Below are positions 7,430-10,000 of a DNA stretch of 10,000 bases, piece after piece; position 1 is the stretch's first letter; each line of letters opens with the position of its first letter. The stretch comes from Penaeus vannamei. Lineage: Eukaryota > Arthropoda > Malacostraca > Decapoda > Penaeidae. A model generated the notes under the pieces. It saw nothing but the letters and a program-made list of their open reading frames with translations, searched no databases and had not been told where the DNA came from. The DNA is taken from contig NC_091588.1 in NCBI RefSeq assembly GCF_042767895.1, forward strand, positions 11,623,187 to 11,633,186, given 5' to 3'. Both the position numbers and the translations under genes were made by a program.

Positions 7430-7599
7430 CGTAACTCTTCCTGGGTGGCATAACCGTAACCCGGGCTAGTTATGCTCCATCCTTTCACCCTGCATGAATA
7501 GAAATGTACGACAACCAGCAAACGGCAGCACTCGGCACCCAATGAGCTCTGCTCTCCCACGATTTTGAACTCCGTGCTGCTCACTTTGCATTTTTATCT
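7430..7599 (+). other. LINE 3' UTR with candidate hairpins
   Basis: This lies between the LINE stop and the (ATT)n tail. GCATAAC (7448-7454) pairs exactly with GTTATGC (7469-7475) around a 14-base loop, and GCAGCAC (7525-7531) pairs with GTGCTGC (7574-7580) close to the tail. Stem-loops at LINE 3' ends are often the recognition site for the reverse transcriptase. No conservation data are available here to confirm it. Confidence 0.5.
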
Positions 7600-7631
7600 A
7601 TTATCATTATTATTATTATTATTATTATTAT
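7600..7631 (+). repeat. (ATT)n tail of the LINE
   Basis: ATTATC followed by about eight ATT units directly follows the 3' UTR. Many I-group LINEs end in short simple repeats in place of poly(A). This position is therefore taken as the 3' end of the insertion. No matching target duplication can be sought because the 5' end is not defined. Confidence 0.7.
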
Positions 7632-8343
7632 ACTTTTTAAGATCTTTTTAAGATTTTAAGAGCATTAAAGTGTTTTATGGGTTGTGATCCGTGGAGGAAA
7701 ACGCAGCCAGACCAAGGAATGACATTTTACAACGGGGAGACATCTCGTTCATATCGGAGGAAAATAAATTGATAAACATATAGCTTCTGTCTTTCTTTGA
7801 TCTTTATATATTCTTAATATTCTTTATAATGAAATAAACAATCTAGAATATATGGAAGAATAAACAAAATACAAACAAGAATAATACTTCTTTTATAAAA
7901 AATATAAATATAATTATGGAAGCTTGACCTTAAATATTTTAACGATTTTAACTTTACTGACTTTACTTGTTGAAAGGATGGGCTATAAAAAGCATTTTGA
8001 AGATATTTTCAACCACTTCTAAAAAAGATCCAAGCCTGAATACTAGAGATTCTAAAGAACATACATCTATGAGTTGGTTCTGCAAACAGCTAACCTGCTC
8101 GGTTAATCCTGCCTGTATTTTAACACATAATACTCAGATGCCTTCTACTGTTTTGCATCCACACGGGTTCCGAGCCCTCTACCGGATGGTGGCAGCACTA
8201 CTTCCATGTAGGTATTAACGCGTTAATCACGCTACCTAGGTATCTCCAGGTAATTAGAGGTAAAATTCACGGTCACTGGGAAGACCTTGAGGGTAAAGTA
8301 TTACTACAATACCTGGTACACCCGTCTTTGTTGGCAGAATGTA
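7632..8343. other. AT-rich sequence, no gene recognised
   Basis: An 83-residue open frame at 7967-8218 (+) has no recognisable domain, and its composition gives no support for coding. The segment includes a perfect 14-base palindrome ATTAACGCGTTAAT at 8214-8227, flanked by TAGGTA and TACCTA, and a GGTTC-like box near 8166 that does not make a convincing tRNA or SINE promoter. Repeated AGGTA words occur between 8208 and 8265. Confidence 0.4.
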
Positions 8344-8393
8344 AGGGGTCATCCATAATTTTCATCATTGTCACAAGTCTTCAAAGCGTAGAC
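8344..8393 (+). repeat. Left terminal inverted repeat of the 1.1-kb element
   Basis: It starts AGGGGTCATCC and ends GCGTAGAC. A mixed C/A run (8402-8420) follows, and a C-run likewise lies inside the right arm on + (9371-9388), so the homopolymer runs do not pair. Confidence 0.75.
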
Positions 8394-8573
8394 TTTTGAG
8401 CACCCCTCCCCCCAAAAAAAATATATATGTGGATTCCTATTTTGTGATTCTACGAAAAAATGTATGAATTCAAAATAAAGCAATGCTGTTATGTTGCTCT
8501 TTCACTGTATTAAAATGAAGAGTCTAATGACAGGACTAAACACCCTATGGATTTTTTTCCGTAGGCTGTAATT

Positions 8574-9388
<815 letters not shown>

Positions 9389-9438
9389 GCCTACGGCTTG
9401 TACGCTTATGTTAATGATGGAAATTCTGGATGACCCCT
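9389..9438 (-). repeat. Right terminal inverted repeat of the 1.1-kb element
   Basis: Read on the - strand it begins AGGGGTCATCCAGAATTTCC, continues CATCATTAACATAAGCGTAC and ends AAGCCGTAGGC. Differences from the left arm are mostly substitutions, so the arms have aged independently. Confidence 0.75.
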
Positions 9439-9789
9439 AAGTTAGGACTTGGATGGACTGTATGTCATTGTTATAAAATTCGGTTCAAAGCATTGAAGCT
9501 TAACTCAAAATACTTTTAAATACTAATTATTTCTCTCATACAAAATATTTGGATGAATCTACGACAAAACCATCATTTTCCCTTTGCTAGATATATGCAT
9601 TTCCTTGTAGAGAGGGACTTGCTGTTATCTACTGACTGTCCCCCCTTTTTGTGTTTAGTGGGGCAGAATAGAGCGAATGAGCGAAAAAAAAAAGTGAGAG
9701 AAAATGTTCGTGAGCATGAGTATGAGAGTGTGTGAAATATCAGGAGATAAAGATGTTCCCGACAGGCCTGGTTCATCAGTTCCTTATGT
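9439..9789. other. AT-rich spacer, no gene recognised
   Basis: Overlapping frames at 9553-9735 (+) and 9573-9776 (-) have no identifiable domain and differ only by strand. An A-run at 9684-9693 and a GAGAG/GTGTG-rich stretch (9693-9735) lead toward the microsatellite. Confidence 0.4.
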
Positions 9790-9790
9790 G

Positions 9791-9899
<109 letters not shown>

Positions 9900-10000
9900 C
9901 TAACAGATTTCTTATTGGCCCTACTATTCGGTTGCGCCTACAAATAAGTTACCGAATCGTCAGACGTTTAGGTTTTTATCTTAGATTGAAAATATCCTAG

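Noticed and set aside
8100..8200. Possible tRNA-derived SINE promoter around GGTTCCGAGCC
   Set aside because: The B-box has an extra base and no convincing A-box lies at the right distance on either strand.
7967..8218. 83-residue frame as a possible small gene
   Set aside because: No domain, signal peptide or neighbouring promoter or poly(A) evidence; a frame of this length is expected by chance.
8214..8227. 14-base perfect palindrome ATTAACGCGTTAAT as an operator-like site
   Set aside because: One short palindrome in AT-rich DNA with no associated gene.

Overview
The window looks like non-coding, repeat-rich DNA from an animal, most likely a marine arthropod such as a decapod crustacean. 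This is inferred from long, nearly pure CT/GA, TG/CA and ATT/ATC microsatellites, a decayed RNase H-bearing LINE, a THAP-type zinc finger, and long open frames that are mostly repeat translations or transposon remains. There is no bacterial gene organisation, no operon, no rRNA or tRNA that I can support, and no intact host gene.

Layout. 133-770 is an ATT/ATC microsatellite field. 770-1845 is AT-rich sequence with no recognised gene. From about 1846 to 7631 lies one badly decayed I-group-like non-LTR retrotransposon (LINE) on the + strand. In order it holds the end of the endonuclease (1846-1923), the linker and reverse transcriptase (2165-3270, YADD at 3222), the connection region (3400-4030), RNase H (4041-4346, resuming near 5533), the C-terminal region with a CCHC knuckle (5590-5755, then 7060-7429), a 3' UTR and an (ATT)n tail ending at 7631. 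The reading frame changes repeatedly, there is an in-frame stop at 2783, and two blocks of the polymerase domain are missing.

Three separate insertions split this LINE: a 202-bp near-perfect hairpin (1962-2163) in the endonuclease end; a roughly 1.2-kb segment (about 4347-5535) in RNase H that carries two convergent first-exon-like coding pieces, a P2RX7_C-like leader on + and a THAP zinc finger on -; and a 1.3-kb element with terminal inverted repeats (5756-7059) in the C-terminal region, which itself contains two CT tracts and the C-terminal scrap of a second LINE. Because the LINE protein can be followed across each break, the order of events can be read.

Downstream, 8344-9438 is a third inverted-repeat element with about 50-bp arms. 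It contains a long CT tract and a 75-nt predicted three-way-junction RNA fold (8853-8927) resembling part of U1 snRNA. The window ends in a 96-bp TG tract. The coding pieces do not work together as a pathway; they are layers of mobile elements. The points of most interest are the two-gene deletion derivative, the long imperfect repeats flanking the second insertion, the U1-like fold and the hairpin.
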